From Pseudoalteromonas sp. FUC4 (lineage in GTDB: Bacteria; Pseudomonadota; Gammaproteobacteria; Enterobacterales; Alteromonadaceae): a stretch of 58,673 bases of DNA. The position numbers and the translations under genes were made by a program. Under the pieces are notes generated by a model. The model did no database searches and was not told the DNA's origin. It saw nothing but the letters and a program-made list of their open reading frames with translations. The stretch is taken from positions 392 to 59,064 of the forward strand of contig NZ_SEUI01000011.1 in NCBI RefSeq assembly GCF_008370255.1, read 5' to 3'. Positions 48,244-58,673 of this stretch are shown here, piece after piece (positions within the stretch are counted from its first letter, which is position 1; each line of letters opens with the position of its first letter).

Positions 48244-49539
48244 TTAGGCTTTTTTAACTAGCTTAGCGTAATAAAATCCATCACTTTCACCGGGCAGTAA
48301 CTGCAAACCTGGCGTTGTTACGGTATCGTTTTCGTGTAGAGGTATATGTTCTACATCATCGTTATTAGCTAAAAACTTAGCAACTTGCTGTTGGTTTTCT
48401 TGAGGGAGAACCGAACATGTAGCATATACCAATGTGCCACCTGGTTTTAACAGTGGCCAAATACTATCAAGGATATCGTTTTGTAATTTAGCTAAGTCTT
48501 CGATGTCTGATGCGCGACGTAACCATTTTATATCAGGGTGACGGCGAATTACGCCAGTGGCTGAACAAGGCACATCAAGCAAAATACGATCAAATAATTT
48601 TTCGTCCCACCAAGTATGTGGTTGTGAAGCGTCGCCACATTGTAGGTCTGCACCTAAGCCAATACGTGTTAAGTTTTGCTTAACGCGTTCAAGACGAGTT
48701 GAATCGCTATCAAGTGCAAGTACATCAGCATCAGCAAGCTCTAAAATATGACATGTTTTACCGCCAGGTGCTGCACAGGCATCCAAAATATAGTCGTCAT
48801 CTTTTGGCTCTAAAAAGCGGGCTGCCAATTGTGCTGCAGCATCTTGTACTGAACATGCACCTGTATCAAACTCAGGCAACGAAAATACATCACGTGGTTT
48901 GGCAAGTTTAATCCCATCAATAAAGTCAGGGTTTAAGGTGTGTTCAATATCGTTAGCGCTAAGCATTTCGCTGTATTCTTGCGTGCTAAATTGTGCTTGG
49001 TTTACACGAAGCCACATAGGTGCTTGTTGCTGGTTTTCTTCAAGTAGTGCTTCCCAGCTATCTGGGTAGGCTGTTTGCACCTGTTTAATAAACCAATTTG
49101 GATGGTTGTATAAACATACCGGAATAAGCTTTGCTTTTTCTTCAAGCTCAGCTTGTTGACGCTGAAAGCTACGTAAAATGGCATTTATCAGCCCTTTTAA
49201 TCCTAAAGCGCGTAGTTGAGCCAGTGCGTTTACAGTTTCTGAAATGGCAGCATGAGGTGGTACGCGCATGTGCTGCAGTTGATAAATACCTACGTATAAT
49301 AAAAACTGAAATATCCTACGTTTACCTTTTAATGGCTGCTCTACTAAGTGTTGGCAGTAATTTTCAAGGCTCGGTAAGTAGCGTAAAACGCCATAACAAA
49401 TTTGCTGTAGCAACGCTTTATCTTTAGGCGGCAAGCCTTGGCTTGCAAATGGAAGTTCTTGATTAAGCGATGCGCCTTTATCAACTACGTTATATAAAGT
49501 TTCAGCGGCAAGCGCTCGTACGTTTGGAACATTACTCAT
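48244..49539 (-). CDS. rsmB: 16S rRNA (cytosine-967-C5) methyltransferase
   Basis: 431 residues (E. coli 429). It methylates C967 of 16S rRNA. An N-terminal NusB-like domain (about 1-140) is followed by the SAM-dependent domain with [16 protein letters not shown] and the catalytic Cys pair in DVPCSATG and [11 protein letters not shown]. Its start overlaps the fmt stop by 8 bp, so translation is coupled. Confidence 0.97.
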   Translation of the reverse strand: MSNVPNVRALAAETLYNVVDKGASLNQELPFASQGLPPKDKALLQQICYGVLRYLPSLENYCQHLVEQPLKGKRRIFQFLLYVGIYQLQHMRVPPHAAISETVNALAQLRALGLKGLINAILRSFQRQQAELEEKAKLIPVCLYNHPNWFIKQVQTAYPDSWEALLEENQQQAPMWLRVNQAQFSTQEYSEMLSANDIEHTLNPDFIDGIKLAKPRDVFSLPEFDTGACSVQDAAAQLAARFLEPKDDDYILDACAAPGGKTCHILELADADVLALDSDSTRLERVKQNLTRIGLGADLQCGDASQPHTWWDEKLFDRILLDVPCSATGVIRRHPDIKWLRRASDIEDLAKLQNDILDSIWPLLKPGGTLVYATCSVLPQENQQQVAKFLANNDDVEHIPLHENDTVTTPGLQLLPGESDGFYYAKLVKKA

Positions 49540-50485
49540 TGTTTTCGCCTAATATTGTGCCAGGAGTAACCCAGTCACTACGACCATTTAAAAAATCGTT
49601 AATTGCCATTGGTTTTTTACCTTGCGGCTGTAATTGCGTAATACATAAAGCGTGTTCGCCACACGCCACTACTACGCCATTTTTGTCGCTTGATAAAATT
49701 TGCCCAGGATCACCTGATTGCTGCACAACCTGTGCTTGATGAATCTTTACTGTTTGTCCACCCATTTGGGTAAAGCACATTGGCCACGGGTTAAAAGAGC
49801 GAATGTTTCGCTCGATTTGCAGCGCACTCATGGACCAATCGATATTAGCTTCCTCTTTAGAAAGCTTTTTAGCGTAGTTAGCAAGTTCATCGTTTTGAGG
49901 TTCAGGAGTGATCTCACCATTAGCTAGTTTATTAATGGTTTCAATTAACGCATCTGGACCTAGCTCAGCAAGCTTTGTGTATAAGCTTGCGCTAGTTTCT
50001 GTCGTGCTAATAGGGCAGCGGCTTATATGTAACATATCGCCGGTATCTAGCCCTTCATCCATTTGCATTATTGTTACGCCAGTTTGCTCATCGCCTGCCC
50101 AAATTGCGCGTTGAATAGGTGCAGCGCCGCGCCAGCGCGGTAATATAGAGCCATGCACATTTAAACAACCTAAACGTGGAGCTTCTAAAATAGCTTTAGG
50201 TAAAATTAAGCCATATGCTACAACAATCATAATGTCGGCATTTAAGCTAGTTAGCTCTGCTAGTGCTTCATCATTTTTTAATGACTGTGGCTGAAAAACC
50301 GGTAAGTTGTGCTCAAGCGCTAGCTCTTTCACTTCACTGGCTTTTAATTTTTTACCACGACCTGCAGGGCGATCTGGTTGGCTATATACACCCACTATTT
50401 GGTGTTCGCTTTGAATCAGCGCTTGTAAATGACGTGCGGCAAAGTCCGGCGTACCGGCAAATATAATGCGTAATGGTTGAGTCAC
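49532..50485 (-). CDS. fmt: Methionyl-tRNA formyltransferase
   Basis: 317 residues (E. coli 315). It formylates the initiator Met-tRNA with 10-formyltetrahydrofolate. [14 protein letters not shown] opens the protein; the catalytic Asn/His lie in [21 protein letters not shown], and MDEGLDTGD is the folate loop. The start is GTG at 50483-50485 with TTAGGA upstream. It stands between def and rsmB, the usual order. Confidence 0.98.
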   Translation of the reverse strand: MTQPLRIIFAGTPDFAARHLQALIQSEHQIVGVYSQPDRPAGRGKKLKASEVKELALEHNLPVFQPQSLKNDEALAELTSLNADIMIVVAYGLILPKAILEAPRLGCLNVHGSILPRWRGAAPIQRAIWAGDEQTGVTIMQMDEGLDTGDMLHISRCPISTTETSASLYTKLAELGPDALIETINKLANGEITPEPQNDELANYAKKLSKEEANIDWSMSALQIERNIRSFNPWPMCFTQMGGQTVKIHQAQVVQQSGDPGQILSSDKNGVVVACGEHALCITQLQPQGKKPMAINDFLNGRSDWVTPGTILGENNE

Positions 50486-50506
50486 TGAGTTTTCCTAAGG
50501 TGCTTA

Positions 50507-51013
50507 TTACTGTTCTGCAAACTTGGCTTCTTTTTCAAGCTTTTTACGAATACGTTGGCGCTTTAATGGAGATAAGTAATCAATGAACAGCTTACCTTGA
50601 AGGTGATCTAGTTCGTGTTGAATACAAATAGCCAGTAATTCATCTGCATCTAGTACAAATTCTTCACCGTTTTCGTTAAGTGCCGCGACTGTTACTGTTT
50701 CTGCGCGGTCTACTTTTGCGTACGAGTTAGGTACTGATAAACAGCCTTCTTCGCTAACGGTAGAGCCGTCTTTTTTGATAATTTGTGGGTTAATTAATAC
50801 CAGTGGCTCATCGCGCTCTTCTGATACATCAATAACGACTATTCGTTGATGAATATCAACTTGCGTGGCCGCAAGACCAATGCCATTTTCATCGTACATT
50901 GTCTCTAGCATGTCTTTTACAATTTGACGTACTGTGTCGTCAACTTGTGCAACATCTTTTGCTACGGTACGTAAACGTTCATCTGGAAATCTTAAAACTT
51001 CTAACCTAGCCAT
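50507..51013 (-). CDS. def: Peptide deformylase
   Basis: 168 residues (E. coli 169). It removes the N-formyl group from new proteins using Fe2+. All three motifs are intact: GIGLAATQ (44-51), EEGCLS with Cys91, and QHELDH with His133, Glu134 and His137. It is the first gene of def-fmt-rsmB and diverges from the LysM gene. Confidence 0.98.
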   Translation of the reverse strand: MARLEVLRFPDERLRTVAKDVAQVDDTVRQIVKDMLETMYDENGIGLAATQVDIHQRIVVIDVSEERDEPLVLINPQIIKKDGSTVSEEGCLSVPNSYAKVDRAETVTVAALNENGEEFVLDADELLAICIQHELDHLQGKLFIDYLSPLKRQRIRKKLEKEAKFAEQ

Positions 51014-51130
51014 AGTTACCTTTTCACTTGTGCTTAATTTAGGGTATTGTATGCTCTTATTTTAGCCATTCGCGTTCACCTTTAACAGGTTTTGGGCAAT
51101 AATAATGAAAAAACAATACAAGGAAGCTCA

Positions 51131-52249
51131 ATGAAATCTCCATTACTTGCGATCATGCTTACGTTAAGCGCTGCGTTTCCCGCAGTAGCTGATGTACTTA
51201 AAATAAAAAAAGATGCTCCAAAACAGTATGTTGTAAAAAAAGGCGATACGCTTTGGGATATTTCTGGTATCTATTTAAATGAGCCTTGGCTTTGGCCTGA
51301 ACTTTGGCAAATGAATCCACAAATTGACAACCCGCACCTAATTTACCCCGGTGATGCATTGGCGCTTATATACGATGCAGATGGAACCCCACGTTTAGTG
51401 ATCAATAAAGGCTATAGAAAGCTATCTCCTCAGGGGCGTATTACACCAAAAGGGCGTAATGCTATTACTACCTTGCCGCTTGAAATGATTAAACCTTATA
51501 TCAGTTACGAGCAAGCAATGAACAGTGATGATATTAAAGGCAAACCTTATATTTTAGGTGCTAACGAAAATACTAAAACACAAACGTTAGGCCACATTTT
51601 ATATGCTAAAGGCGACTTAAAAGTACATAAAGCGTATGCCATTTACCATAAGGGTGACCCTTACACTGATTTAAACGGTAAAGTATTAGCAACGCGTGCA
51701 TCTTATGTAGGTATAGCACGTGCCTTTAGAGCAGGTGATGAACACAATGGTGTGCCCTCGTCATTACGTGTCGAATCTGTTAAACGAGAAATTCAGCAAG
51801 GTGATTTTTTAATGCCGGCAATGGAAGGCCAAATGCTTCCTGCGTACTTTAATATACACCGTCCTTTAGAACCTGTAACAGGTAATATTATTGCTTCGCC
51901 ACACCAAGTTAGGGAATTCAGCACAATGGATGTTGTGGTGCTAAACTTAGGCAGTGAACAAAATATAGAAGCGGGTCATGTATTAGATCTAGAACGTCAA
52001 TCGCCAACGGTTATTGATGGTCCTCGTGGCCCTCGTTACCCAGAGGACTCTAGTAAATACGAGAAGCTTTTATCTGATGCAAGCCAATTATTTGGTGGTG
52101 AGTCTGATGAAGAGAGCACAACGTGGACTATGCCTAAAGAAAAAGTTGGCGAGCTAATTGTCTTTAAAGTGTATAACAAAGTAAGTTATGCATTAATAAC
52201 TAAAAACCAGCACCCAATTCGCATTGGAGATATTGCAGTTATTCATTAA
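51131..52249 (+). CDS. Secreted LysM-domain protein
   Basis: 372 residues from the ATG at 51131, with AGGAAG 5-6 bases upstream. A signal peptide (1-20, cleaved AVA-D) is followed by a LysM peptidoglycan-binding domain at 32-80 (YVVKKGDTLWDISGIYLN ... NPHLIYPGDAL). The remaining 290 residues have no recognised catalytic motif; they include two similar regions with HxGDP and GDFLMPA segments. Genes of this type commonly stand upstream of dprA in Alteromonadales and Vibrio. It ends 31 bp before dprA and may be co-transcribed. Confidence 0.88.
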   Translation: MKSPLLAIMLTLSAAFPAVADVLKIKKDAPKQYVVKKGDTLWDISGIYLNEPWLWPELWQMNPQIDNPHLIYPGDALALIYDADGTPRLVINKGYRKLSPQGRITPKGRNAITTLPLEMIKPYISYEQAMNSDDIKGKPYILGANENTKTQTLGHILYAKGDLKVHKAYAIYHKGDPYTDLNGKVLATRASYVGIARAFRAGDEHNGVPSSLRVESVKREIQQGDFLMPAMEGQMLPAYFNIHRPLEPVTGNIIASPHQVREFSTMDVVVLNLGSEQNIEAGHVLDLERQSPTVIDGPRGPRYPEDSSKYEKLLSDASQLFGGESDEESTTWTMPKEKVGELIVFKVYNKVSYALITKNQHPIRIGDIAVIH

Positions 52250-52280
52250 GAAGTAGCGAGTCGGTGCTCTAGGAGAGAGC

Positions 52281-53372
52281 ATGGATCAGTCATCTGGCAA
52301 GCTAGCCCACTGGCTTGCCTTTTATATGTGTAAAGGGTTGGGTATAAAAACCCTTTTAGCACTATCTACAAACTATCCCCTTGGGTCGTTATTCGACTTA
52401 TCTCATGACAAGCTTTTACAGCTTGGATTAACCGCTAATCAAGCGAGTAATTTACTCAACACTAATTGGCAACAAGTCAGTCATTATGAGCAATTAATAG
52501 CGCTGAACAACATTACTGTTGTTTGTATTTTTGATGCGCTTTACCCAGAAGATCTCCGGCAGATTGCCAGTGCGCCTTTATTACTCTTTTGCAGGGGAGA
52601 TGTCTCGTTATTATCTACGCCGCAAATTGCAATAGTAGGAAGTCGTAATGCCACACCTACTGGGCTTGAAATAGCCTCAGAATTTGCATACGAGTTAACT
52701 TTGGCGGGTATTACCGTTACTTCAGGTATGGCGCGGGGAATAGATGGGGCAGCACATAAAGGCTCTCTTGCTGGTACGGGTAAAACTATTGCGGTGCTTG
52801 GTACTGGGGTTGATATTTACTACCCCAAACGCCATAAATTATTAACAGACCAAGTTTTAGAAAGCGGCCTGTTGGTGAGTGAGTTTTTACCAGGCACAGC
52901 TGCGCATGCACATAACTTTCCGCGCCGTAATCGTATTATTTCTGGGTTATCGTTGGGAGTGCTTATTGTTGAGGCTGAAATTAAAAGTGGTTCGTTAATT
53001 ACAGTACGCTATGCGCTTGAACAAAATAAAGAGGTATTTGCAGTACCGGGTTCTATTAAAAACCCGTTAGCGCAGGCAAGTCACTTTTTAATAAAGCAAG
53101 GTGCTAAGCTGGTAGAAAACGTGGCTGACATTCTTGATGAGGTGAGTTTTACTTACGATAGTAACTTAGGTAATAAAGAGCAACCGATTCAAGCCAATTC
53201 TCAATGTGAGGTTTTAAATAGTATTGGCTTTGAAGTAACCAGTGTAGATGACATTGTGCGTCGTGCGCAGTGGCCAATAGATAAAGTACTCAGTAGGTTG
53301 CTCGATTTAGAATTAGACGATCAGATTGAGCGAGTGTTAGATGGTTATATTAAGTTAAGCGCAGGAAGGTAA
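52281..53372 (+). CDS. dprA: DNA-processing protein DprA
   Basis: 363 residues (E. coli Smf 374). DprA protects incoming single-stranded DNA and loads RecA in natural transformation. The Rossmann-like core has AIVGSRNATPTG, VTSGMARGIDGAAHKG, AVLGTGVDIYYP and FPRRNRIISGLSLGVLIVEA, followed by a C-terminal winged-helix domain. AGGAGAG precedes the ATG. One base separates its stop from smg. Confidence 0.96.
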   Translation: MDQSSGKLAHWLAFYMCKGLGIKTLLALSTNYPLGSLFDLSHDKLLQLGLTANQASNLLNTNWQQVSHYEQLIALNNITVVCIFDALYPEDLRQIASAPLLLFCRGDVSLLSTPQIAIVGSRNATPTGLEIASEFAYELTLAGITVTSGMARGIDGAAHKGSLAGTGKTIAVLGTGVDIYYPKRHKLLTDQVLESGLLVSEFLPGTAAHAHNFPRRNRIISGLSLGVLIVEAEIKSGSLITVRYALEQNKEVFAVPGSIKNPLAQASHFLIKQGAKLVENVADILDEVSFTYDSNLGNKEQPIQANSQCEVLNSIGFEVTSVDDIVRRAQWPIDKVLSRLLDLELDDQIERVLDGYIKLSAGR

Positions 53373-53373
53373 T

Positions 53374-53847
53374 ATGTTTGATATTCTTTTGTATCTTTTT
53401 GAAAATTACATTCATAGCGAAGCGGATATATTTGCAGAGCAAAATGAGTTAACCGATGAGCTACTGCGTGCGGGCTTTAATAAGCCTGAGATATTTAAAG
53501 CTCTTGATTGGTTAGAGCAACTAGCTGATTTACAACACAGCGATGAGTCTCCTTATCTTATTGCTAACCCTAAAGATGCTGTGCGTATATTTACCGATAG
53601 TGAATGCCAAAGGCTCAGTGCTGAGTGTCGTGGCTTTTTAATGTTTATTGAGCAAATTGGCGTAATTAACAATGTAACACGTGAAATGGTAATGGACTGT
53701 TTAGCCTCTCTCGATAAACCAACTATAAGCCTAGAAGACTTAAAGTGGATTGTACTTATGATCTTGTTTAACGTTCCGGGCTCTGAAGAGGCATATGAGC
53801 AAATGGAAGATTTGATTTTTGATGAACCCAGCGAACTTCTTCATTAG
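53374..53847 (+). CDS. smg: Smg family protein (DUF494)
   Basis: 157 residues (E. coli Smg 157). A small acidic cytoplasmic protein of unknown function, always found by dprA in gammaproteobacteria. It begins MFDILLYLFENYIHSEADI and contains GFNKPEIFKALDWLEQLADLQ. AGGAAGG lies just before the ATG, inside the dprA end. Confidence 0.95.
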   Translation: MFDILLYLFENYIHSEADIFAEQNELTDELLRAGFNKPEIFKALDWLEQLADLQHSDESPYLIANPKDAVRIFTDSECQRLSAECRGFLMFIEQIGVINNVTREMVMDCLASLDKPTISLEDLKWIVLMILFNVPGSEEAYEQMEDLIFDEPSELLH

Positions 53848-53961
53848 AGATAATTATCTTAATTGTACTCAAATTACTTAAAAGGATAAGCACGGCATTG
53901 CTTGTATCTTTAAGTGGTTTGGGTATATTAGGCGAAAATTCACCAACCTATTAGGATCACC

Positions 53962-54537
53962 ATGAGTAAAATCGACCATTCGCTTTTCTCGGCGAACAAG
54001 CACGCCCTCGAAAAAGAATACGAGATATGCCCACAGTGTGGTTCAGAGTTAGTGATCCGCAATAGTAAATCAGGCCCTTTTTTAGGATGCGCAAGTTATC
54101 CCAAATGCGACTTTATTAGGCCGCTAGCACATCACGACAGTAACGAAATCAAAATATTAGAAGATTCAGCATGTCCTGAGTGTAGCAAACCGCTGGTGGT
54201 TAAAAATGGCCGCTATGGTATGTTTATTGGGTGTACGGGTTATCCAGAGTGTCATTATATTGCTAACGAAAATGAAGAAAAGCAAAGCGAAGATACTTTG
54301 CCTAGTTGCCCTAAATGCAAAAAAGGTCATTTAGTCGCGCGCAGTAATAAGTTTGGTAAAGTATTTTATTCTTGTGATTGCTACCCAAGTTGTAAATACA
54401 CGCTTAATAATAAACCGGTTGAACATCCGTGTCCTGAATGTGACTGGCCTATTGTCATAGAAAGAAATATGGCAAATGGCACATTATTGCAATGCCCACA
54501 AAAAAGCTGCATGCATAAGCTTACCCCAACTGAATAA
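53962..54537 (+). CDS. yrdD: Topoisomerase-type C4 zinc-finger protein (YrdD)
   Basis: 191 residues (E. coli YrdD 180). It consists of repeated C4 zinc ribbons like those at the C-terminus of topoisomerase I: CPQCGSELVIRNSKSGPFLGCASYPKC, then CPECSKPLVVKNGRYGMFIGCTGYPEC, CPKCKKGHLV...YSCDCYPSC, and a shorter CPECDWP...LQCPQKSC. It should bind DNA; the exact role is unknown. AGGATC precedes the ATG. It lies between smg and tsaC, as in E. coli. Confidence 0.93.
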   Translation: MSKIDHSLFSANKHALEKEYEICPQCGSELVIRNSKSGPFLGCASYPKCDFIRPLAHHDSNEIKILEDSACPECSKPLVVKNGRYGMFIGCTGYPECHYIANENEEKQSEDTLPSCPKCKKGHLVARSNKFGKVFYSCDCYPSCKYTLNNKPVEHPCPECDWPIVIERNMANGTLLQCPQKSCMHKLTPTE

Positions 54538-54562
54538 CGTTTAATTATATCTGGAGACTACT

Positions 54563-56078
<1,516 letters not shown>

Positions 56079-56094
56079 CAATTACACAGTAATC

Positions 56095-56120
56095 AAAAAG
56101 GCGCTAATTAGCGCCTTTTT
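56095..56120. terminator. Bidirectional terminator between hemF and the globin gene
   Basis: A perfectly symmetrical hairpin: AAAAAGGCGC, TAATTA, GCGCCTTTTT. It serves hemF on the plus strand and the globin gene on the minus strand. Confidence 0.95.
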
Positions 56121-56140
56121 GCATTATGCTAAATACAAAT

Positions 56141-56590
56141 TTAATCCTGATTGATCATGTGCGTTGCTAGTTGAGAGAATGATTGCTTTAAGCCTTCACG
56201 TAATAACGGATTGTCTATTTCTATATCCAACGTTTTATTCATGCAGTACATCCACTGATCGCGCAATGCTTTGTCTACAGTAAAAGGCATATGGCGTTTA
56301 CGTAGCATTGGCTGACCATGTTTTTCTGTAAATAGGTTTGGCCCGCCTAACCAACCAGATAAAAATTCAAAAAATACTTGGCGAATTCGATCTAATGGCA
56401 GAGGATGCATATCATATAACGGTTTAGCGTATTCATCTGACTCCATTATGTCGTAGAATCGATTGGAGATAGCGCGCGCTCCTTTTTCTCCACCTATTAT
56501 TTCGTACGGTGTTTTTTCAGGAGTAGGAGCCTGTTGCTCGGGAGCTGGCTTAGATTTAGAAAAAAGTCGTTTAATCATATTATTTATCAT
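56141..56590 (-). CDS. Group II truncated hemoglobin (YjbI-like)
   Basis: 149 residues if started at the ATG 56588-56590; a second ATG four codons in (MIKRLFSKSKP) is equally likely. A Lys/Pro-rich head (residues 6-28) precedes the globin fold. The proximal heme His is His100 in HGQPMLRKRHMPFTV, and GGP at 82-84 with W80 and the RDQWMYCM segment are group II marks. Such proteins bind O2 or NO; a role in NO or oxygen handling is likely. It diverges from aroE. Confidence 0.9.
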   Translation of the reverse strand: MINNMIKRLFSKSKPAPEQQAPTPEKTPYEIIGGEKGARAISNRFYDIMESDEYAKPLYDMHPLPLDRIRQVFFEFLSGWLGGPNLFTEKHGQPMLRKRHMPFTVDKALRDQWMYCMNKTLDIEIDNPLLREGLKQSFSQLATHMINQD

Positions 56591-56631
56591 CGTTAATAGG
56601 CAGTGTATAGCTGCAAAGAGGTTGCTTTAAA

Positions 56632-57456
56632 ATGGACAAATATGCGGTTTTTGGAAATCCAATTAAACATTCAAAATCCCCCGCGATACATAAACAATTT
56701 GCTGTATCACTGGGTGAGCAAATCGACTATCGCGCAATATTAGCACCTATCGATAACTTTGAAAAAACAGTATTGTCTTTTTTTGAGCAAGGTGGTGTGG
56801 GTGCTAACGTTACAATGCCATTTAAAGAGCAAGCCTATGCAATGGCTGATGAGCTTACGCCATTAGCTAAAATTGTAGGGGCTGTTAATACATTAAAAAA
56901 ACGAGACGATGGCACATTACTCGGTGATAACACCGATGGCGTGGGCTTTGTAAATGATTTACTCGCAAATGAAGTAGCCATAACTAATAAACGCATTTTA
57001 ATCATAGGTGCGGGCGGTGCTGCTCGGGGGGTTATTTTACCTTTGTTAGAGCATAACCCACAGGAAATAATAATAGTTAATCGCACAGCACAAAAAGCCA
57101 AAGAACTCGCAGAGCTGTTTACTCAATATGGGCCAGTATCTGCCTTTGGCTTTGATGATTTACCAGTAAGCGATTACTCACTAATTATAAACTCTACCTC
57201 TAGCAGTATGAATAACGAACTTCCAGCACTTGATAAAAAACACATAACTAACTGTGAAGTCGCTTATGACATGTTTTATTCACAGCAAAATACTATTTTT
57301 ATGAATTGGGTTGCACAGCATAATATTAACGCTAAGCTTTTAGATGGCAGTGGCATGCTAGTTGGCCAAGCTGCTCAAGCATATTATGTATGGCGTAATA
57401 AAATGCCAAAAATACTTCCCATTGTTGATGCGCTCAAACAAGGTACGCTTAAATGA
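56632..57456 (+). CDS. aroE: Shikimate dehydrogenase (NADP)
   Basis: 274 residues (E. coli 272). It reduces 3-dehydroshikimate to shikimate in aromatic amino acid synthesis. Substrate loop NPIKHSKSP (9-17), catalytic Lys65 (TMPFKEQAY) and Asp102 (DNTDGVGF), NADP loop GAGGAARG, and [15 protein letters not shown] are all present. Its stop overlaps the next gene start by 4 bp (ATGA). Confidence 0.98.
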   Translation: MDKYAVFGNPIKHSKSPAIHKQFAVSLGEQIDYRAILAPIDNFEKTVLSFFEQGGVGANVTMPFKEQAYAMADELTPLAKIVGAVNTLKKRDDGTLLGDNTDGVGFVNDLLANEVAITNKRILIIGAGGAARGVILPLLEHNPQEIIIVNRTAQKAKELAELFTQYGPVSAFGFDDLPVSDYSLIINSTSSSMNNELPALDKKHITNCEVAYDMFYSQQNTIFMNWVAQHNINAKLLDGSGMLVGQAAQAYYVWRNKMPKILPIVDALKQGTLK

Positions 57457-57707
57457 ATCAGGCAATACAATTTATAGATAGGCTAGAGTTTAGAGAGCCT
57501 GATCATCAGTTAGTATTTTTTGCACAAGTTAGTGGCATGCTGGTGGAGTGTGTAATAGAAGTAAATACACTTAAATTAACAGACGAAAGCCATGCAACAG
57601 AGTATTTTGAAAAATATCGTTTTGATTACGAAGAACGTGCCGAGGAGCTTATCGAAGAAGAAAGCTATAACTCGGCAGGCCAAATTGAAGTAAGCTTATT
57701 AACTTAA
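57453..57707 (+). CDS. DUF1488 family protein (YrdB-like)
   Basis: 84 residues (E. coli YrdB 85). A small acidic cytoplasmic protein of unknown function. It begins [35 protein letters not shown] and ends in an acidic helix ([14 protein letters not shown]). It overlaps aroE by 4 bp, so it is translationally coupled, and overlaps the convergent carbonic anhydrase gene by 9 bp. Confidence 0.88.
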   Translation: MNQAIQFIDRLEFREPDHQLVFFAQVSGMLVECVIEVNTLKLTDESHATEYFEKYRFDYEERAEELIEEESYNSAGQIEVSLLT

Positions 57708-58244
57708 GTTAGCCATTTCAGCTAAGTATTCATCTTTAAGTGATACATAGTTATCGGCAGATATTTTTAAAAAGGCAAGTTCTTGCTCCGTTAGAGGGCG
57801 GGCTTGCTTAGCTGGACTCCCTACATATAAGTAACCAGACTCTAAGCGTTTGTTTGGTGGTACCAAAGAGCCGCCACCTATAACCACATCGTCTTCAACA
57901 ACTACGTTATCCATAATAATAGCGCCCATACCTACAAGTATACGGTTTCCTAATATACATCCGTGCAGCATTACCTTATGACCTACAGTTACATCGTCAC
58001 CTATAATAAGTGGATAACCAGCTGGATTGCTTTTAGTTGCACGAGATAAATGCAATACACTGCCATCTTGTATATTGGAGCGTTTACCAATACGTATATA
58101 GTTAACATCGCCTCGGGCGGCTACTAAAGGCCAAATACTACTATTATCACCTAAAGTAATATCACCAACCAAAACTGATGACTCATCAATATAAACAGAC
58201 GAATTAAACGAAGGAGTTACACCTTTATAAGAACGGATTGCCAT
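57699..58244 (-). CDS. yrdA: Gamma-class carbonic anhydrase family protein (YrdA)
   Basis: 181 residues (E. coli YrdA 184). A left-handed beta-helix of hexapeptide repeats that trimerises. The three metal His are visible in GSVLHLSRATKSN, VTVGHKVMLHGC (two His), so zinc or iron binding is expected; carbonic anhydrase activity in this subfamily is often not shown. It lies next to an rrn operon, as E. coli yrdA lies near rrnD. Confidence 0.95.
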   Translation of the reverse strand: MAIRSYKGVTPSFNSSVYIDESSVLVGDITLGDNSSIWPLVAARGDVNYIRIGKRSNIQDGSVLHLSRATKSNPAGYPLIIGDDVTVGHKVMLHGCILGNRILVGMGAIIMDNVVVEDDVVIGGGSLVPPNKRLESGYLYVGSPAKQARPLTEQELAFLKISADNYVSLKDEYLAEMANLS

Positions 58245-58407
58245 ATTTAGTACCTTTTAGATAATAGTTATTAGCTTTGAGTGTATCAGCAAGGTTATTT
58301 TTGTACCATAAAAGGCACTGTTTGGTTACAAAACTATCAGTTTTAGGGCGTTTAGTTCAGATACTGACCGAACAGTATCTTTTTTTACTTTTTCTTTAAA
58401 AAAGTAC

Positions 58408-58435
58408 TTGCGTAAAAATCTGTTCTCCCTATAAT
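58408..58435 (+). promoter_or_regulatory. rRNA operon promoter P1 (right, outward)
   Basis: -35 TTGCGT (58408-58413), 16-bp spacer, -10 TATAAT (58430-58435), followed by the GCGACCCC discriminator. Upstream there is an A/T-rich tract (58379-58403) that could act as an UP element. Confidence 0.85.
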
Positions 58436-58545
58436 GCGACCCCACTGAGACGGGAAACGCCAAAGCATAGCGAGGCACGAACTACTCAGAGAGTTAAATA
58501 AAACTTCGGTTTTAAATCTTCTAAAAAGAAAGTTTAAAACAAAGT
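58425..58545 (+). repeat. Inverted repeat copy of rrn leader (right arm)
   Basis: Near-identical reverse-complement partner of 1-120. Confidence 0.9.
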
Positions 58546-58546
58546 A

Positions 58547-58673
58547 TTGACTCGAAAAATAAAGGGTGTATTATTCGCATCCCTTGAGGCGCTAAAGCGA
58601 CTCAAAACGTTCTTTAACAATATAAAGCAATCATCTGTGTGGGCACTCGTACAGATTGAGTTCTAACAGCCAA
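58547..58673 (+). promoter_or_regulatory. rRNA operon promoter P2 and antitermination leader
   Basis: P2: -35 TTGACT (58547-58552), 16-bp spacer, -10 TATTAT (58569-58574). A boxB-like hairpin follows (58586-58603, GAG/CTC and CGCT/AGCG pairs), then boxA (TTCTTTAACA, 58610-58619). The sequence continues into the typical gammaproteobacterial 16S leader (GTGTGGGCACTCG). The 16S gene itself starts beyond the window. Confidence 0.88.

Overview
The window is a contiguous stretch of a gammaproteobacterial chromosome around the replication origin, most likely from Pseudoalteromonas or a close Alteromonadales relative. The reasons are the gene order (glmU-atp-parAB-rsmG-mnmG-mioC, rpmH-dnaA-dnaN-recF-gyrB-glyQS, fadBA, pepQ-yigZ-trkH, trkA-rsmB-fmt-def, dprA-smg-yrdD-tsaC-hemF-aroE-yrdB-yrdA), the AT-rich codon use, and a prolidase that closely resembles the Alteromonas/Pseudoalteromonas OPAA enzyme. 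Almost all of it is housekeeping sequence. The accessory pieces are a choice-of-anchor lipoprotein, an acyltransferase/LytTR pair, a small lipoprotein with a HEPN-like gene, and a tandem cluster of four tiny secreted EF-hand proteins.

Layout. Both ends carry rRNA operon promoter/leader sequence in inverted orientation (1-137 on the minus strand, 58408-58673 on the plus strand), so two rrn operons point outward from the window. From left to right: the lipoprotein, the broken acyltransferase and the LytTR regulator (0.3-4.4 kb); glmU and the nine-gene ATP synthase operon (4.4-13.1 kb, minus strand, promoter seen at 13097-13124); parB-parA-rsmG-mnmG (13.2-17.5 kb, minus strand); an oriC-type region between mnmG and mioC (17.5-17.9 kb); mioC and a 1-kb gene-free field rich in GATC and DnaA boxes (to 19.4 kb); mnmE-yidC-yidD-rnpA-rpmH (minus strand); a strand switch with a further GATC/DnaA-box region; then dnaA-dnaN-recF-gyrB and glyQ-glyS (plus strand). 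After the small lipoprotein and HEPN-like gene come tusA, fadBA, slt, pepQ, yigZ, trkH, a PilZ protein, the EF-hand array, trkA, rsmB-fmt-def, and LysM-dprA-smg-yrdD-tsaC-hemF. The window ends with a truncated globin, aroE, a DUF1488 gene, a gamma-carbonic anhydrase and the right rrn promoter.

How it fits together. The region holds the machinery for initiating and segregating the chromosome: DnaA, DnaN, ParA, ParB, at least one origin, and two parS-type palindromes inside recF. It also holds high-demand genes (ATP synthase, rrn, rpmH) placed to benefit from origin-proximal gene dosage. TrkH and TrkA form one potassium uptake system, but are separated here by a c-di-GMP-binding (PilZ) gene and the EF-hand cluster.

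Main points for a second look: the EF-hand array; the three separate origin-like signal fields; the parS sites inside recF; a one-base homopolymer frameshift that removes the start of the acyltransferase; a 9-bp inverted repeat wrapped around the atp promoter; and an RNxxxH-containing HEPN-like orphan. No insertion sequence, CRISPR array, tRNA gene or prophage was seen.
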